Shown one piece after another: positions 1 through 11,790 of a stretch of DNA of 36,489 nucleotides. Position 1 is the first letter of the stretch; each line of letters opens with the position of its first letter. Source of the stretch: Hydrogenophilales bacterium 12-61-10 (GTDB taxonomy: Bacteria; Pseudomonadota; Gammaproteobacteria; Burkholderiales; Thiobacillaceae). The notes under the pieces were generated by a model. The model worked only from the letters and a program-made list of their open reading frames with translations. It did not search any database and was not told the origin of the DNA. Location of the stretch: contig NCCT01000005.1 of the NCBI GenBank assembly GCA_002279795.1, positions 1 to 36,489 of the forward strand. The letters run 5' to 3'. A program made the position numbers and the translations under genes.

Positions 1-1191
1 CTCGCCGCCGATACCATCAAGGTCGGCATCCTGCATTCGCTGTCCGGCACCATGGCCATCTCCGAAACCGCGCTGAAGGAAACCGCGCTGATGACGATTG
101 CCGAAATCAACAAGGCCGGCGGCGTGATGGGTAAGAAGCTCGTACCGGTGGTGGTCGACCCCGCCTCCAACTGGCCGCTGTTCGCCGAGAAGTCGCGCCA
201 GCTGCTGTCGAAGGACAAGGTCGACGTGGTGTTCGGCTGCTGGACCTCGGTGTCGCGCAAGTCAGTGCTGCCGGTGTTCAAGGAACTCAACGGCCTGCTG
301 TTCTACCCGGTGCAGTACGAGGGTGAGGAGCTGGAGAAAAACGTGTTCTACACCGGCGCCGCGCCTAACCAGCAGGCGATTCCCGCAGTGGAATACCTGA
401 TGAGCAAGGACGGCGGTTCGGCCAAGCGCTTCGTGCTGCTGGGCACCGACTACGTTTACCCGCGCACCACCAACAAGATCCTGCGCGCCTTCCTCAAATC
501 CAAAGGGGTGAAGGACGCCGACATCATGGAGGAGTACACCCCGTTCGGTCATAGCGACTACCAGACCATCATCGCCAAGATCAAGAAATTCGCTGGCGAA
601 GGCAAGAAGACCGCTGTGGTTTCCACCATCAATGGCGACTCCAACGTGCCGTTCTACAAGGAGCTCGGCAACGCCGGTCTGAAGGCCTCGGATGTGCCGG
701 TGGTGGCGTTCTCGGTGGGTGAAGAAGAACTGCGCGGCGTCGACACCAAGCCGCTGGTTGGCCATCTGGCGGCGTGGAACTACTTCCAGTCGATCAAGAA
801 CCCGCAGAACACCAAGTTCATCGCCATGTACCGCGACTGGGCCAAGCAGAACAAGCTGCCCAAGGCCGACACGGTCGTGACCAACGACCCGATGGAAGCC
901 ACCTACATCGGCATCCACATGTGGAAGCAGGCGGTGGAAAAGGCCAAGTCGACCGATGTCGACAAGGTCATCGCCGCGATGGGCGGGCAGACCTTCAAGG
1001 CGCCGGATGGGTTCGTCGTCAAGATGGACGAGAAGAACCATCACCTGCACAAGCCGGTGTTCATCGGCGAAGTCAAGGCTGACGGCCAGTTCAACGTGGT
1101 GTGGAAAACCAAGGGCCCTGTTCGCGCCCAGCCGTGGAGCCCCTACATCGCCGGCAACGACAAGAAGAAGGACGTGCCCGACAGCAAGTAA
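1..1191 (+). CDS. urtA: Urea ABC transporter, substrate-binding protein UrtA (5' end missing)
   Basis: This is the periplasmic urea-binding component of the UrtABCDE transporter. The frame is open from base 1 and reads LAADTIKVGILHSLSG, the start of the mature type 1 periplasmic-binding-protein fold, so only the signal peptide and first few residues lie outside the window. Hallmarks of UrtA, as opposed to other Liv-type binding proteins, are GCWTSVSRKSVLPVF followed by LLFYPVQYEGEE and the TGAAPNQQAIPA stretch. About 396 codons are visible, close to the family length. It is the first visible gene of the urt-ure operon. An inverted repeat lies between it and urtB. The identification is secure; the real start and promoter are not in view. 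Confidence 0.95.
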   Translation, partial: LAADTIKVGILHSLSGTMAISETALKETALMTIAEINKAGGVMGKKLVPVVVDPASNWPLFAEKSRQLLSKDKVDVVFGCWTSVSRKSVLPVFKELNGLLFYPVQYEGEELEKNVFYTGAAPNQQAIPAVEYLMSKDGGSAKRFVLLGTDYVYPRTTNKILRAFLKSKGVKDADIMEEYTPFGHSDYQTIIAKIKKFAGEGKKTAVVSTINGDSNVPFYKELGNAGLKASDVPVVAFSVGEEELRGVDTKPLVGHLAAWNYFQSIKNPQNTKFIAMYRDWAKQNKLPKADTVVTNDPMEATYIGIHMWKQAVEKAKSTDVDKVIAAMGGQTFKAPDGFVVKMDEKNHHLHKPVFIGEVKADGQFNVVWKTKGPVRAQPWSPYIAGNDKKKDVPDSK

Positions 1192-1217
1192 TCCTGCTTC
1201 GACGCCCCCGGACGGGG

Positions 1218-1263
1218 CGTCATTCCCGCGCAGCGCAGGCATCCAGCCTGCGCGGGAATGACG
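1218..1263. repeat. Palindromic element in the urtA-urtB gap
   Basis: Two perfect 15-base arms, CGTCATTCCCGCGCA (1218-1232) and TGCGCGGGAATGACG (1249-1263), flank a 16-base loop. The sequence resembles the ATTCCCGCG-type palindromic repeats scattered through many proteobacterial genomes. That family resemblance is from memory and is not tested here. In the transcript it would form a strong stem between the highly expressed binding-protein gene and the permease genes, so it could stabilise the urtA message or reduce read-through. It lacks a U-tract, so it is not a classical terminator. Confidence 0.75.
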
Positions 1264-1293
1264 GACATTCGATCACGCCACGAAACCCGAGCC

Positions 1294-2886
1294 ATGACAC
1301 GCATCCTTTTTGTAACCCTTCTCTGGCTGTTTGCCCTGCCTGCAGCCGCTGGTGCCGATGCGGCGGTGCTCGATCCCGCCGTGGTGAAACAGCTGGCGGC
1401 GGAAGACTCCGACGCCAGGATCGCTGCGATCCAGCAACTGGGCAGCCAACCCGCCGCCGCCAGCTTGCTGCAGGCGATGGCCGACGATGCGCTGCTGGTC
1501 AGCGGCGATACGGTGTTTGTGCTGGACGGCGAACGCGCGCTCGACGCCGCCAGCGGAGCCGAGATCAAGCCGGTGCCGGAAACCTACGAATCGGTCAGCG
1601 TCAACAGCCGGGTGCGTTCGCATCTGTCGAGCGTGCTCGCGGCGATGCGCCTGCAGGACGCCGATCGCGGCGTGCGGCTGGCAGCGGCGCAGTCGCTGCA
1701 GGGCAGTGCGGACGCCGGGCTGATACCGGTGCTGGCGCAGGCCATGGCAAGCGAAACCGACACCGAAATCAAGGCGGTTTTGCAGCTGGCGCATGCCCAG
1801 GCCAGCCTGGCCAGCCCGCAGGTGTCGGACCGGCTGGCCGCCGTGGCGGCGCTGGCCGACAGCACCAGCCCGGCGACGCGCGGCCTGCTGCTGCCGCTGG
1901 TCAAGCCGGGCAACGAGCCGGATGCGCGGGTGCGTGCGGCTGCCGCCAAGGCGGTCAAGGCGATCGAGTCACGGCTGGCACTGGGTGAAATGCTCGGCCA
2001 GGTGTTCACCGGCCTGTCGCTCGGCAGCATCCTGCTGCTGGCCGCGCTGGGGCTGGCCATCACTTACGGCGTCATGGGCGTGATCAACATGGCGCACGGC
2101 GAGCTGCTGATGGTGGGCGCCTACGCCACCTATCTGGTGCAGACGCTGTTCCGCAATGTGCTGCCGCAGTACCTCGACTGGTATCTGCTGGCGGCGATTC
2201 CGGTCGCCTTCGCCGCCGCCGCGCTGGTGGGCATGCTGCTGGAGCGCACGGTGATCCGCCGCCTGTACGGGCGGCCGCTGGAAACCCTGCTCGCCACCTG
2301 GGGGCTGTCGCTGATCCTGATTCAGGCCGCGCGCGTGATCTTCGGCGCGCAGAACGTCGAGGTCGCCAATCCGATGTGGATGTCGGGCGGCGTCGAACTC
2401 ATGGCCGGCCTGGTGCTGCCGTGGAATCGCATCGTCATCATCGGCTTCGCGCTGTTCGTGCTGGCGCTGATGTGGGCGTTGATGCAGAAAACCCGGCTTG
2501 GCCTGTTCGTCCGCGCGGTGACGCAGAACCGCGCCATGGCCGGCTGCGTCGGCGTGCCGACCGGCCGCATCGACATGCTGGCGTTCGGCCTCGGCGCCGG
2601 CATTGCCGGGCTGGGCGGCGTGGCGCTGTCGCAGATCGCCAACGTCGGCCCCGACATGGGCCAGGGCTACATCGTCGATTCCTTCCTCGTCGTGGTGCTG
2701 GGCGGGGTCGGCCAGCTCGCGGGCGCGGCGTGGGCGGCGCTGGGGCTGGGCGTGGTGACCAAGTTCCTCGAAGGCTGGTCGGGCGCGGTGCTGGCCAAGA
2801 TCATGGTGCTGATCATCGTCATCGTCTTCATCCAGAAACGGCCCCAGGGTTTGTTCGCGCTCAAAGGGCGCTTCGTCGAGAACTGA
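1294..2886 (+). CDS. urtB: Urea ABC transporter, permease UrtB
   Basis: This is an inner-membrane permease subunit of the urea transporter. The start at 1294 (MTRILFVTLLW) is chosen because it gives a clean signal peptide ending near AAAGADA; an in-frame ATG at 1258 lies inside the palindromic repeat and is unlikely. The product is 530 aa. About 200 N-terminal residues form an Ala/Leu-rich, HEAT-like helical exported domain (repeated DARIAAIQQL / DRGVRLAAAQSL patterns) characteristic of UrtB. The LivH-type permease domain follows from about residue 230 (LGEMLGQVFTGLSLGSILLLAALGLAITYG), with GVINMAHGELLMVGAY and the conserved ABC-ATPase contact region RAVTQNRAMAGCVGV. It is separated from urtC by one base. 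Confidence 0.95.
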   Translation: MTRILFVTLLWLFALPAAAGADAAVLDPAVVKQLAAEDSDARIAAIQQLGSQPAAASLLQAMADDALLVSGDTVFVLDGERALDAASGAEIKPVPETYESVSVNSRVRSHLSSVLAAMRLQDADRGVRLAAAQSLQGSADAGLIPVLAQAMASETDTEIKAVLQLAHAQASLASPQVSDRLAAVAALADSTSPATRGLLLPLVKPGNEPDARVRAAAAKAVKAIESRLALGEMLGQVFTGLSLGSILLLAALGLAITYGVMGVINMAHGELLMVGAYATYLVQTLFRNVLPQYLDWYLLAAIPVAFAAAALVGMLLERTVIRRLYGRPLETLLATWGLSLILIQAARVIFGAQNVEVANPMWMSGGVELMAGLVLPWNRIVIIGFALFVLALMWALMQKTRLGLFVRAVTQNRAMAGCVGVPTGRIDMLAFGLGAGIAGLGGVALSQIANVGPDMGQGYIVDSFLVVVLGGVGQLAGAAWAALGLGVVTKFLEGWSGAVLAKIMVLIIVIVFIQKRPQGLFALKGRFVEN

Positions 2887-2887
2887 T

Positions 2888-3990
2888 ATGCGCACCCCTT
2901 TCATCATTCGTTTGCTTTCCGCCATGCCGCGCAGCGGCTGGATCGCGCTGGCGGCGTTCGCTGCCATCACCCTGATCGCGATGCCGGCGCTGCACCTGTG
3001 GGTGCCGGAAAGCAGCCCGTTCCATGTCTCGACCTATGTCATCACGCTGTCCGGCAAGATCCTCTGCTACGCCATCGTCGCGCTGGCGATGGACCTGATC
3101 TGGGGCTACGCCGGCATCCTGTCGCTCGGTCACGGCCTGTTCTTCGCGCTCGGCGGCTACGTCTTCGGCATGTACCTGATGCGCCAGATCGGCACCGACG
3201 GTTCCTACCAGTCGCTGCTGCCCGACTTCATGGTGTTCCTCGACTGGAAGGAACTGCCCTGGTACTGGGGCGTCTCGGATTCGTTTCCGCTGACTCTGCT
3301 GCTGGTGCTCGCGGTGCCGGCGCTGGTGGCCTACGTGTTCGGCTACTTCGCGTTCCGCTCGCGCATCAAGGGCGTGTACTTCTCCATCATCACGCAGGCG
3401 CTCACCTTCGCTGCGATGCTGCTGTTCTTCCGCAACGAAACCGGCTTCGGCGGCAACAACGGCTTCACCGATTTCAAGCGCATCCTCGGCCACGACATCA
3501 CTTCGCCGGAGATGCGGGTGATCCTGTTCAGTCTGTCGGCGCTGGTGCTGATGCTCACGCTGCTGTTGAGCCGCTATCTGGTGACGTCCAAGTTCGGCCG
3601 GGTGCTGGCGGCGATCCGCGATTCCGAATCGCGGGTGATGTTCATGGGCTACAACCCGCTGCAATACAAGCTCGTGATCTGGGCGTTGTCGGCCATGCTG
3701 TGCGGCATCGCCGGCGCGCTCTACGTGCCGCAGGTCGGCATCATCAACCCGTCCGAAATGTCGCCCGCCAACTCGATCGAGATCGCCATCTGGGTGGCGG
3801 TGGGCGGGCGCGGCACGCTGATCGGGCCGGTGATCGGCGCTGCGCTGGTCAATCTGTCGAAGAGCTATTTCACCGTGGCCTTCCCCGAATACTGGCTGTT
3901 CTTCTTGGGCGCGCTGTTCGTCGGCGTGACGCTGTGGCTGCCGGAGGGCGTGGTGGGATTATGGAAACGAATCAAGGCGCGGAGCGCAGC

Positions 3991-3994
<4 letters not shown>
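2888..3994 (+). CDS. urtC: Urea ABC transporter, permease UrtC
   Basis: This is the second permease of the urea importer, LivM type, 368 aa. It shows multiple hydrophobic segments starting at SGWIALAAFAAITLIAMPAL, the family signature MDLIWGYAGILSLGHGLFFALGGYVFGMYLM, and the cytoplasmic coupling region VLAAIRDSESRVMFMGYNPLQYKLVIWALSA split over residues 235-270. The NETGFGGNNGFTDFK segment is typical of UrtC, as against amino-acid LivM proteins. Its ATG lies one base after the urtB stop, and its stop overlaps the urtD start (ATGA), so translation is probably coupled through the permease-ATPase part of the operon. Confidence 0.95.
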
Positions 3995-4812
<818 letters not shown>

Positions 4813-5505
4813 ATGCTTAAAGTCGAAACCCTCAATCAATATTACGGCGGCAGCCATATCCTGCGCGACATCGGATTCGAGGCGAAACAAGGCCAGGTCA
4901 CCACGCTGCTCGGGCGCAACGGCGTGGGCAAGACCACGCTTCTGAAATGCCTGATGGGGCTGGTGCCGGCCAAGTCCGGAAATATCCAGTTCGACGGCCG
5001 CGACATCACCGCTGCGCCTTCGTATGCGCGGGTGAAAGCCGGCATCGGCTATGTGCCGCAGGGGCGCGAGATTTTTCCGCGCCTCACCGTCGAGGAAAAC
5101 CTGCGCATGGGGCTTGCCACGTGTCCCGCCGGCACGCCGATTCCGGAGCGCATTTTCGAGATGTTTCCGGTACTGAAGCAGATGATGAAACGGCGCGGCG
5201 GCGACCTTTCAGGCGGCCAGCAGCAGCAACTGGCGATTGGCCGCGCGCTGGCCTTCGGCCCCAGGCTGCTGATCCTCGACGAGCCGACCGAGGGCATCCA
5301 GCCGTCGATCATCAAGGACATCGAACGCGCCATCCGCACGCTCGCCGAAGAAGGCAGCATGGCGATCCTGCTAGTGGAGCAGTACTACGATTTTGCCCGC
5401 TCGCTGGCCGACCAGTACCTGCTGATGGAGCGCGGCGTCATCATCAAGCACGGCGCCGGCGCCGACATGGAGAAGGATGGCGTGAGGGAATTGCTCTCCG
5501 TATGA
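4813..5505 (+). CDS. urtE: Urea ABC transporter, ATP-binding protein UrtE
   Basis: This is the second, LivF-type ATPase of the urea importer, 230 aa, starting MLKVETLNQYYGGSHILRDI. Walker A is GRNGVGKTT, the Q-loop region is GIGYVPQGREIFPRLTVEENL, the signature is LSGGQQQQLAIGRAL, Walker B is LLILDEPTEGIQPSI, and the switch histidine position is replaced by Gln in ILLVEQYYDFA. That replacement is normal for LivF/UrtE proteins. It starts immediately after the urtD stop (no gap) and ends seven bases before ureD. The transporter and urease genes therefore form one continuous transcription unit. Confidence 0.95.
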   Translation: MLKVETLNQYYGGSHILRDIGFEAKQGQVTTLLGRNGVGKTTLLKCLMGLVPAKSGNIQFDGRDITAAPSYARVKAGIGYVPQGREIFPRLTVEENLRMGLATCPAGTPIPERIFEMFPVLKQMMKRRGGDLSGGQQQQLAIGRALAFGPRLLILDEPTEGIQPSIIKDIERAIRTLAEEGSMAILLVEQYYDFARSLADQYLLMERGVIIKHGAGADMEKDGVRELLSV

Positions 5506-5512
5506 TGCGGCG

Positions 5513-6373
5513 ATGAATCTCGCCGTACCGTCCCTCGACCTGAACGTTGCCCCGGCCTGGCAGGCCCGCCTGGCGCTGGATTTCCAGCGCCGCGATGCCG
5601 CCACGATCCTGGCGCGGCGCGAACATTTTGGCCCGCTGCGGGTGCAGAAAGCGCTTTATCCGGAAGGCGAGGGCGTCTGCCACGTCATCGTGCTGCATCC
5701 GCCGTCCGGCATCGCCGGGGGCGACGACCTGCACATCGGCGTGAAGGTGGATGCCGGCGCGCACGCCCTGCTCACCACGCCGGGCGCGGGCAAGTGGTAT
5801 CGCAGCGCCGGCCCGTGGGCGAAGCAGCGGCTGGATTTTGCCGTGGGCGCGGACGCCACGCTGGAATGGCTGCCGCAGGAGAACATCGTGTTCGACGCGG
5901 CGCGCGCCGACATGCAGAGCCGGATCGAACTCGATGCAGCGGCGCGCTTCATCGGCATGGACGTGCTGTGCCTGGGGCGACGCGCTTCCGGCGAGACGTT
6001 TGCACACGGCGCGCTGCAACTCGATACCCGGGTGCAGCGCGGCGGGCAGCCGATCTGGCTGGAACGCGGGCGGCTCGACGGCGGTTCTGGCCTACAGGTG
6101 TCAGCGGCCGGGCTGGCGGGATTCAGCATCAGCGGCACGCTGCTGGCCGCCGCGCCGCGCATCGAACCCGGATTGCTCGCCGCCTGCCGGGCGGTGCCGC
6201 TGCTGGAAAGCGGTGCGCAGTGTGGCATTACGCTGCTGCCCGATCTGCTGGTGGCGCGCTATCTGGGGCATGCGTCGGAAGCCGCGCGGCACTGGTTTTT
6301 TGCTTTGTGGCAGCTGCTGCGTCCCGCGCTGATCGGGCGCGACGCGCAGATGCCGCGCATCTGGAACACTTGA
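5513..6373 (+). CDS. ureD: Urease accessory protein UreD (UreH)
   Basis: UreD is the scaffold chaperone that binds the UreABC apoenzyme and, with UreF and UreG, delivers nickel to the active site. The product is 286 aa, the usual length. It carries the family landmarks [18 protein letters not shown] near residue 36, [14 protein letters not shown] near 62, and [17 protein letters not shown] near 84, followed by [16 protein letters not shown]. The start ATG at 5513 lies seven bases after the urtE stop. Ten bases separate its stop from ureA. Placing ureD first among the ure genes is standard in betaproteobacteria. Confidence 0.95.
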   Translation: MNLAVPSLDLNVAPAWQARLALDFQRRDAATILARREHFGPLRVQKALYPEGEGVCHVIVLHPPSGIAGGDDLHIGVKVDAGAHALLTTPGAGKWYRSAGPWAKQRLDFAVGADATLEWLPQENIVFDAARADMQSRIELDAAARFIGMDVLCLGRRASGETFAHGALQLDTRVQRGGQPIWLERGRLDGGSGLQVSAAGLAGFSISGTLLAAAPRIEPGLLAACRAVPLLESGAQCGITLLPDLLVARYLGHASEAARHWFFALWQLLRPALIGRDAQMPRIWNT

Positions 6374-6383
6374 GACAAACACG

Positions 6384-6686
6384 ATGGAACTGACCCCGCG
6401 CGAGAAAGACAAGCTGCTGATTTTTACCGCCGCGCTGCTGGCCGAGCGCCGCCGCGCGCGCGGCCTCAAGCTCAATTACCCGGAAGCGGTGGCCTTCATC
6501 ACCGCTGGCATCCTCGAAGGCGCGCGCGACGGCCGCAGCGTGGCCGAGCTGATGAGCTACGGCACCACGCTGCTGGCGCGCGCGGACGTGATGGAAGGCG
6601 TGGCAGAAATGATCCCGGATATCCAGGTCGAAGCCACCTTTCCCGACGGCACCAAGCTCGTCACCGTTCATCACCCCATCATTTAG
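6384..6686 (+). CDS. ureA: Urease gamma subunit UreA
   Basis: This is the small gamma subunit of urease, 100 aa, the full bacterial length. It opens [37 protein letters not shown], split here into recognised blocks: [12 protein letters not shown], then GLKLNYPEA and [12 protein letters not shown], ending in the [13 protein letters not shown] tail that packs against the beta subunit. Three each of alpha, beta and gamma subunits build the trimeric enzyme. The gene starts ten bases after ureD and ends nine bases before ureB, with AGGAG just ahead of ureB. Confidence 0.97.
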   Translation: MELTPREKDKLLIFTAALLAERRRARGLKLNYPEAVAFITAGILEGARDGRSVAELMSYGTTLLARADVMEGVAEMIPDIQVEATFPDGTKLVTVHHPII

Positions 6687-6695
6687 GAGCGGCGC

Positions 6696-7001
6696 ATGAT
6701 CCCAGGTGAAATGCAGATCGAGCCCGGCGAGATCGAACTCAACGCCGGCCGCCCCACGCTCACCATGGTGGTAGCCAACACCGGCGACCGACCGGTCCAG
6801 GTCGGTTCCCACTATCACTTTTACGAGACCAACGCCGCGCTGGCTTTCGACCGCGAAGCGACGCGCGGCATGCGTCTCGACATCGCCGCTGGCACGGCAG
6901 TGCGCTTCGAACCCGGGCAGACCCGCACGGTGCAGTTGGTGGCCTACGCCGGCGAGCGCAAGGTGTACGGATTTCAGGGCCGGATCATGGGTTCGCTTTA
7001 A
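6696..7001 (+). CDS. ureB: Urease beta subunit UreB
   Basis: This is the urease beta subunit, 101 aa, full length. It begins [19 protein letters not shown] and contains [19 protein letters not shown] and [17 protein letters not shown], then [17 protein letters not shown], all strongly conserved in bacterial UreB. It provides structural contacts with UreC and carries no nickel ligands. The start is supported by GGAGC just upstream (TAGGAGCGGCGCATG). A small membrane-protein gene is inserted between this gene and ureC, where many operons have ureC directly. Confidence 0.97.
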   Translation: MIPGEMQIEPGEIELNAGRPTLTMVVANTGDRPVQVGSHYHFYETNAALAFDREATRGMRLDIAAGTAVRFEPGQTRTVQLVAYAGERKVYGFQGRIMGSL

Positions 7002-7015
7002 CTGGAGAAACTGAG

Positions 7016-7234
7016 ATGAAACAGAAAAAACTCGCAATGCTTCTGGTGATTTTTTCGCCCTTCGCCTACGCGCATCCGGGTGAACATCACGGCGGCATGC
7101 TGAACGCCATCGCGCATCTGCTGAGCGAGCCGGATCACCTGGCCATGGCGTTCATTGCCGTGGTGGTTGGCGTTGCGGGCGCACGGTTTTTCCGCCGCCG
7201 CACTGCGGCCAGAACTCTGGCCAAGCGTCGCTAA
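7016..7234 (+). CDS. Small His-rich single-pass membrane protein in the urease operon
   Basis: A 72-aa protein lies between ureB and ureC with a good ribosome site (GGAGAAACTGAG before the ATG). It has a signal-like N-terminus (KQKKLAMLLVIFSPFAYA), then a His-rich stretch HPGEHHGG and HLLSEPDHLAMA, a single hydrophobic segment AFIAVVVGVAGARFF, and a basic tail RRRTAARTLAKRR. The HPG...HLL..PDHLAM pattern resembles the first part of HupE/UreJ nickel-transport proteins, but the remaining helices are absent, so it is either a miniature relative or a remnant fixed in the operon. A role in nickel handling near the membrane is an inference. It is co-transcribed with urease. Confidence 0.75.
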   Translation: MKQKKLAMLLVIFSPFAYAHPGEHHGGMLNAIAHLLSEPDHLAMAFIAVVVGVAGARFFRRRTAARTLAKRR

Positions 7235-7255
7235 CCCGGCCAACAGGAGACCGTC

Positions 7256-9007
<1,752 letters not shown>

Positions 9008-9009
9008 TC

Positions 9010-9522
9010 ATGATCCTGATTGAGCAACACGCTCCCGTGAACACCCCAGCCACCGAGCAGCTGGTTTTGCCTTTCGAGCTGCGCTGCAAATGCCGGCAGC
9101 GCACCCGGCTCGCAAGCGGCGAGGAGGCGGGCCTGTTTCTGGAACGCGGCGCTGTGTTGCGTGCGGGTGATCGTTTGCTGGCCAACGATGGCCGCGTGGT
9201 CGAAGTGCTGGCCGCGCCCGAGCAGGTGATGGACGTGCGCAGCGGCGACGCGCATCTGCTGGCGCGAGCCGCCTATCACTTGGGCAACCGCCACGTGGCG
9301 GTGGAACTGCAGCCCGGCCTGGTGCGCTTTGCGCGCGATCATGTGCTGGGCGAAATGGTGCGCGGGCTGGGGCTGGAGGTGGTCGAATGCGAAGCGCCGT
9401 TCGAGCCCGAGAGCGGCGCCTATGGCGGCCACGGCGGCCATGCCCACCCGCACGGCCACAGCGCCGATGGCGAAGGGCGCGGCCCGCGCATCCACGACAT
9501 GATGCTGCTCGGCCGCCGATGA
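9010..9522 (+). CDS. ureE: Urease accessory protein UreE (nickel metallochaperone)
   Basis: UreE is the nickel-binding chaperone that feeds UreG/UreD/UreF during urease maturation. The product is 170 aa from ATG 9010 ([10 protein letters not shown]); an upstream in-frame ATG at 8956 would overlap ureC by 52 bases and is rejected. The N-terminal peptide-binding domain has [21 protein letters not shown] and [19 protein letters not shown]. The central nickel-binding domain has [22 protein letters not shown], with the conserved GNRH histidine, and a His-rich tail ([12 protein letters not shown]) adds metal-binding capacity. The stop overlaps the ureF start as ATGA. Confidence 0.95.
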   Translation: MILIEQHAPVNTPATEQLVLPFELRCKCRQRTRLASGEEAGLFLERGAVLRAGDRLLANDGRVVEVLAAPEQVMDVRSGDAHLLARAAYHLGNRHVAVELQPGLVRFARDHVLGEMVRGLGLEVVECEAPFEPESGAYGGHGGHAHPHGHSADGEGRGPRIHDMMLLGRR

Positions 9523-10187
9523 GCCCCGCTCTGATCCGCCTGCTGCATCTGGTGAGCCCGACCCTGCCGGTCGGCGCCTATACCTATTCGCAAGGTCTGG
9601 AATGGGCGGTGGAAACCGGCACGATCAAAAACGAAGCCAGTGCGCTCAACTGGATCAGCGATTGTCTGCAATTCGGCCTGGCGCGGTTCGAGGCCATCTA
9701 TCTGGCGCACATGCTGGTGGCCTGGGAACACGGAGACATGACGCGGCTGGCCGAACTCGACGCCGAATTCATCGCCAGCCGCGAAAGCGCGGAGTTGCGC
9801 GCGGAAACCCTGCAAATGGGCTACTCGCTGGCGCGCCTGCTCACCGACCTGGGCAGCATTACCGCGCCCACCCAGGCCGGCTTCAGCCAGCCGAGCTTTC
9901 CGCTGGCCTGGAGTTGCGCCGCGGCCGCCTGGTCGGTTCCCGCCCACGACGCCATCGGCGGCTACCTGTGGGCCTGGGCCGAGAATCAGGTCATGGCCGC
10001 CGTCAAAGCCGTTCCGCTCGGGCAAACCGCCGGCCAGCGCATGCTGCTGGCGCTGGGCGAACGCATCCCGCAATTCGCCAGCGCCGCGGCGTGCTGCCCG
10101 CTCGACGCCACCGCCAACTTCCTGCCGGCATTTTCCATCGCCAGCAGTCGCCACGAAACCCAATACACGAGACTGTTCCGCTCATGA
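9519..10187 (+). CDS. ureF: Urease accessory protein UreF
   Basis: UreF is the all-helical accessory protein that joins UreD on the apo-urease and acts as an effector of UreG GTP hydrolysis. The product is 222 aa from the ATG that overlaps the ureE stop. Its family signature is at the N-terminus, [28 protein letters not shown], read in parts: SPTLPVGAY then YSQGLEWAV. Further conserved blocks are [21 protein letters not shown] and the C-terminal [15 protein letters not shown]. Its stop overlaps the ureG start in another ATGA, which indicates coupled translation of ureE, ureF and ureG. Confidence 0.95.
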   Translation: MSPALIRLLHLVSPTLPVGAYTYSQGLEWAVETGTIKNEASALNWISDCLQFGLARFEAIYLAHMLVAWEHGDMTRLAELDAEFIASRESAELRAETLQMGYSLARLLTDLGSITAPTQAGFSQPSFPLAWSCAAAAWSVPAHDAIGGYLWAWAENQVMAAVKAVPLGQTAGQRMLLALGERIPQFASAAACCPLDATANFLPAFSIASSRHETQYTRLFRS

Positions 10188-10804
10188 CCCATCGTTCCCA
10201 GCCCCTGCGCGTCGGCATTGGCGGCCCCGTCGGCTCCGGAAAAACCGCGCTGACGCTCGCCCTGTGCCAGGCATTGCGCGTGCGCTACAACCTCGCCGTC
10301 GTCACCAACGACATCTACACCGAAGAAGACGCGCAGTTTCTGGTGCGCAACGAAGCGCTGGCCGCCGACCGCATCATCGGCGTCGAAACCGGCGGCTGCC
10401 CGCACACCGCCATCCGCGAAGACGCCAGCATCAACCTCGAAGCCGTCGACCGCCTCAACACCCGTTTCCCCGGCCTCGACGTGATCTTCGTCGAAAGCGG
10501 CGGCGACAACCTCGCAGCCACTTTCAGCCCCGAACTGTCCGACCTCACGATCTACGTCATCGACGTCGCCGCCGGCGAAAAAATCCCGCGCAAGGGCGGC
10601 CCCGGCATCACCAAATCCGACCTGCTCGTGATCAACAAGATCGACCTCGCCCCCATGGTCGGCGCTTCGCTGGACGTGATGGACCAGGACACCCGGCGCA
10701 TGCGCGGCGAACGCCCGTTCGTTTTTTCCAACCTCAAAACCGGGCAGGGGCTGGCGGACATCATTGCCTTCATCGAGCGGGAGGGGATGTTGCGGGCGGG
10801 TTGA
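10184..10804 (+). CDS. ureG: Urease accessory GTPase UreG
   Basis: UreG is the SIMIBI-class GTPase that powers nickel insertion into urease. The product is 206 aa, full length. The P-loop is [13 protein letters not shown] near residue 12. The switch and metal region is [13 protein letters not shown], and the nickel-binding CPH motif is in [19 protein letters not shown]. Walker B-like [17 protein letters not shown] and the guanine-specificity NKID in [14 protein letters not shown] are present. It is the last gene of the urt-ure operon. A change to lower-GC, unrelated sequence begins soon after its stop. Confidence 0.97.
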   Translation: MTHRSQPLRVGIGGPVGSGKTALTLALCQALRVRYNLAVVTNDIYTEEDAQFLVRNEALAADRIIGVETGGCPHTAIREDASINLEAVDRLNTRFPGLDVIFVESGGDNLAATFSPELSDLTIYVIDVAAGEKIPRKGGPGITKSDLLVINKIDLAPMVGASLDVMDQDTRRMRGERPFVFSNLKTGQGLADIIAFIEREGMLRAG

Positions 10805-11144
10805 TGCGTGGAGTAGGTCGTTTGGTGGCAACAGGGGCTGGTGGACTGAAGCCGGCTCTTGGCGAGGGTGCAAGTACGGTTGCGTGGCTGTCGCTTACTC
10901 GGCCAGAGCTGCCGATGGCGCTGACCAAATCCAATGCCCGGTATCGCGCTGATGGCTGCCGTTGACGCGGTACTCTGCCTGAACGGCAGCTTTGTTCACC
11001 GGTGATGGACGGCACCGGCCGAGGATGCGACGGTCTACAATCTAGGTACGACAGTCAGGTCAAGTCTGAACTTCTACACCGTACGGAAGTACGGATACCT
11101 ATGAGTCTTTCGATTAACAGTTACGCATCTCGGATTGAGCGCCA
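10805..11144. other. Non-coding junction after the urease operon
   Basis: This 340-base gap has no convincing gene. It contains a 9-base inverted repeat, GCTGCCGTT (10955-10963) and AACGGCAGC (10982-10990), followed only by TTTG, so it is a weak terminator candidate for the urease operon. It also contains a small perfect hairpin CCGTAC-GGAA-GTACGG at 11079-11094. Base composition shifts here from the GC-rich operon to the lower-GC accessory region, so this is the likely left boundary of the island. No tRNA or clear attachment site was found. Confidence 0.5.
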
Positions 11145-11690
11145 ATGAAGAAAAAGCGGCAAGTTCTCGCGCAAGGTGATAGAGACGGGGCGTGCTTCTT
11201 ATACGCCATCGCAAACGCTGCCGGAGCATTGAGGGGCAAGGTCATCACACATACCCAATGGCTAAAGTGCATTCGATCCTTGCCGTTCGACATGGGCGAC
11301 TTTATGGCTGGGCGGGGCACTGAAAAGATAGATTGGAAGCCTCATTACTTAGAAGGCCTTTGCCGTGACTTCCTGGCTGCGCTTGACGTGCGCTCCGAGG
11401 TGTCATGGCGAGATGAACTCACATCACCCAAGCAGTTAAGGAACCTCCTGATTACAAACCAGGTGTTCGTGATGGGAGTATATGATGATAACCACTGGGT
11501 CACCGTCGTAGATGCTGTTGGTGAAACCATCTATGCCGCCTGTTCATCTGAGGCACTTGATGGTGAGCGGGAGTATCTCGAGACCTCCTCCCCTAGGCTC
11601 GCGCGTGTCTACAATAAACAAGGCACGTTGGCTGAGTTGAGGGCCGAGAAAGCCTATGGCTTGCTTATTTCTGTGAGCCACGACGCATAA
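11145..11690 (+). CDS. Papain-like (C39-type) cysteine hydrolase, uncharacterised
   Basis: A 181-aa soluble protein with the layout of a papain-like peptidase. A Gln at residue 10 precedes GDRDGACFLYAIANAAG, where C17 sits at the head of a helix, and the second half has DDNHWVTVVDAVG with H117 and D123. The Cys...HWV.V.D order matches the C39/bacteriocin-processing and related papain-fold families. No signal peptide, transmembrane segment or second domain is visible. The substrate cannot be told from sequence: it could be a peptidase, deamidase or transglutaminase-like enzyme. The ribosome site (GAGCG) is weak. Lower GC than the urease operon and rare-codon-rich use suggest transfer. The next plus-strand gene is the FtsZ-like protein. 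Confidence 0.65.
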   Translation: MKKKRQVLAQGDRDGACFLYAIANAAGALRGKVITHTQWLKCIRSLPFDMGDFMAGRGTEKIDWKPHYLEGLCRDFLAALDVRSEVSWRDELTSPKQLRNLLITNQVFVMGVYDDNHWVTVVDAVGETIYAACSSEALDGEREYLETSSPRLARVYNKQGTLAELRAEKAYGLLISVSHDA

Positions 11691-11790
11691 CTAAGCAGCC
11701 AACTGCAACCTTGTCTCCCGGCTATGTCGAACGTTGATCGTCTATGTTGGGCCAACAAGCGGACTGTTGCGGCGACCATCCTGTCGGCAG

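Noticed and set aside
1258-1293. Upstream ATG as the start of urtB
   Set aside because: It would place the palindromic repeat in the coding region and mask a good signal peptide that begins at 1294.
11684-11752. Possible integron attC site after the C39-like gene
   Set aside because: GTTGGGC fits the core-site consensus, but the partner box (GCATAAC) is not complementary and no inner boxes pair; no integrase is present.
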